Assembly (NCBI GenBank): GCA_002478885.1
Contig: DLKC01000011.1
Coordinates: 1-14,189, forward strand
Direction of reading: 5' to 3'
DNA from: Chitinophagaceae bacterium UBA7600
GTDB lineage: Bacteria; Bacteroidota; Bacteroidia; Chitinophagales; Chitinophagaceae
DNA length: 14,189 nucleotides
Within the stretch, counting starts at the first letter, position 1. Each line of letters opens with the position of its first letter. The notes under the pieces are model-generated. The model did not search any database. It was not told the DNA's origin and saw nothing but the letters and a program-made list of their open reading frames with translations. Shown one piece after another: positions 14,139 through 14,189 of this stretch. The position numbers and the translations under genes are program-made.

Positions 14139-14189
14139 CAATATCGATGGTCAGCAACAAAGAAAAACCTGCATACAATAACTAAGGCT

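Noticed and set aside
1..14189. CRISPR array, insertion sequence, prophage or integrated element
   Set aside because: No regularly spaced direct repeats, transposase, integrase or target-site duplication was seen. The tRNA-Ser gene has no adjacent integrase or repeated 3' end.

Overview
The window looks like an ordinary chromosomal stretch from a member of the Bacteroidota, most likely Chitinophagaceae or a close relative. The grounds are: promoters of the Bacteroidota type (TTG/TTTG, about 18-20 bp, then TAnnTTTG); mostly weak or absent Shine-Dalgarno sequences; a PUR-like DUF3276 protein; a C-terminal type IX secretion (T9SS) sorting domain; and a large outer-membrane receptor with a carboxypeptidase-like N-terminal domain. 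I see no phage, insertion sequence, CRISPR array or defence cassette. The genus-level placement is inference from protein flavour.

Layout. 1-186 is the downstream flank of a minus-strand hypothetical gene (187-696). A minus-strand tRNA-Ser(UGA) follows (907-991) with its own promoter and terminator. It is divergent from an ABC exporter half-transporter (1067-2890, TTG start). A 434-bp spacer with repeats leads to the PUR-like DUF3276 protein (3325-3756, GTG start). Next come a T9SS-exported metzincin-like metallopeptidase (3861-6506) and an SGNH/GDSL hydrolase with an N-terminal membrane anchor (6712-7416). These converge with a minus-strand pair: an ECF sigma factor (8176-8670) and a four-helix membrane protein (7529-8161). 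An Hsp20 chaperone (8836-9258, minus) is divergent from a bacilliredoxin (9489-9905). Then come prolipoprotein diacylglyceryl transferase lgt (10189-11367) and an outer-membrane beta-barrel receptor (11679-14138).

How the genes relate. There is little evidence of one integrated system; most genes are monocistronic with their own terminators. Two local themes are visible. One is envelope biogenesis and surface export (ABC exporter, T9SS protease, anchored esterase, Lgt, outer-membrane receptor). The other is stress response (ECF sigma with membrane partner, Hsp20, bacilliredoxin). The only clear candidate operon is sigma factor plus membrane protein (14-nt gap).

The most interesting non-coding signals are a two-box repeat of about 48 bp in three gene-free spacers (2926-2973, 6544-6590, 9990-10037), and a perfect 9-bp-arm palindrome (11604-11622) placed directly against the -7 element of the outer-membrane receptor gene, where a repressor would be expected to bind.
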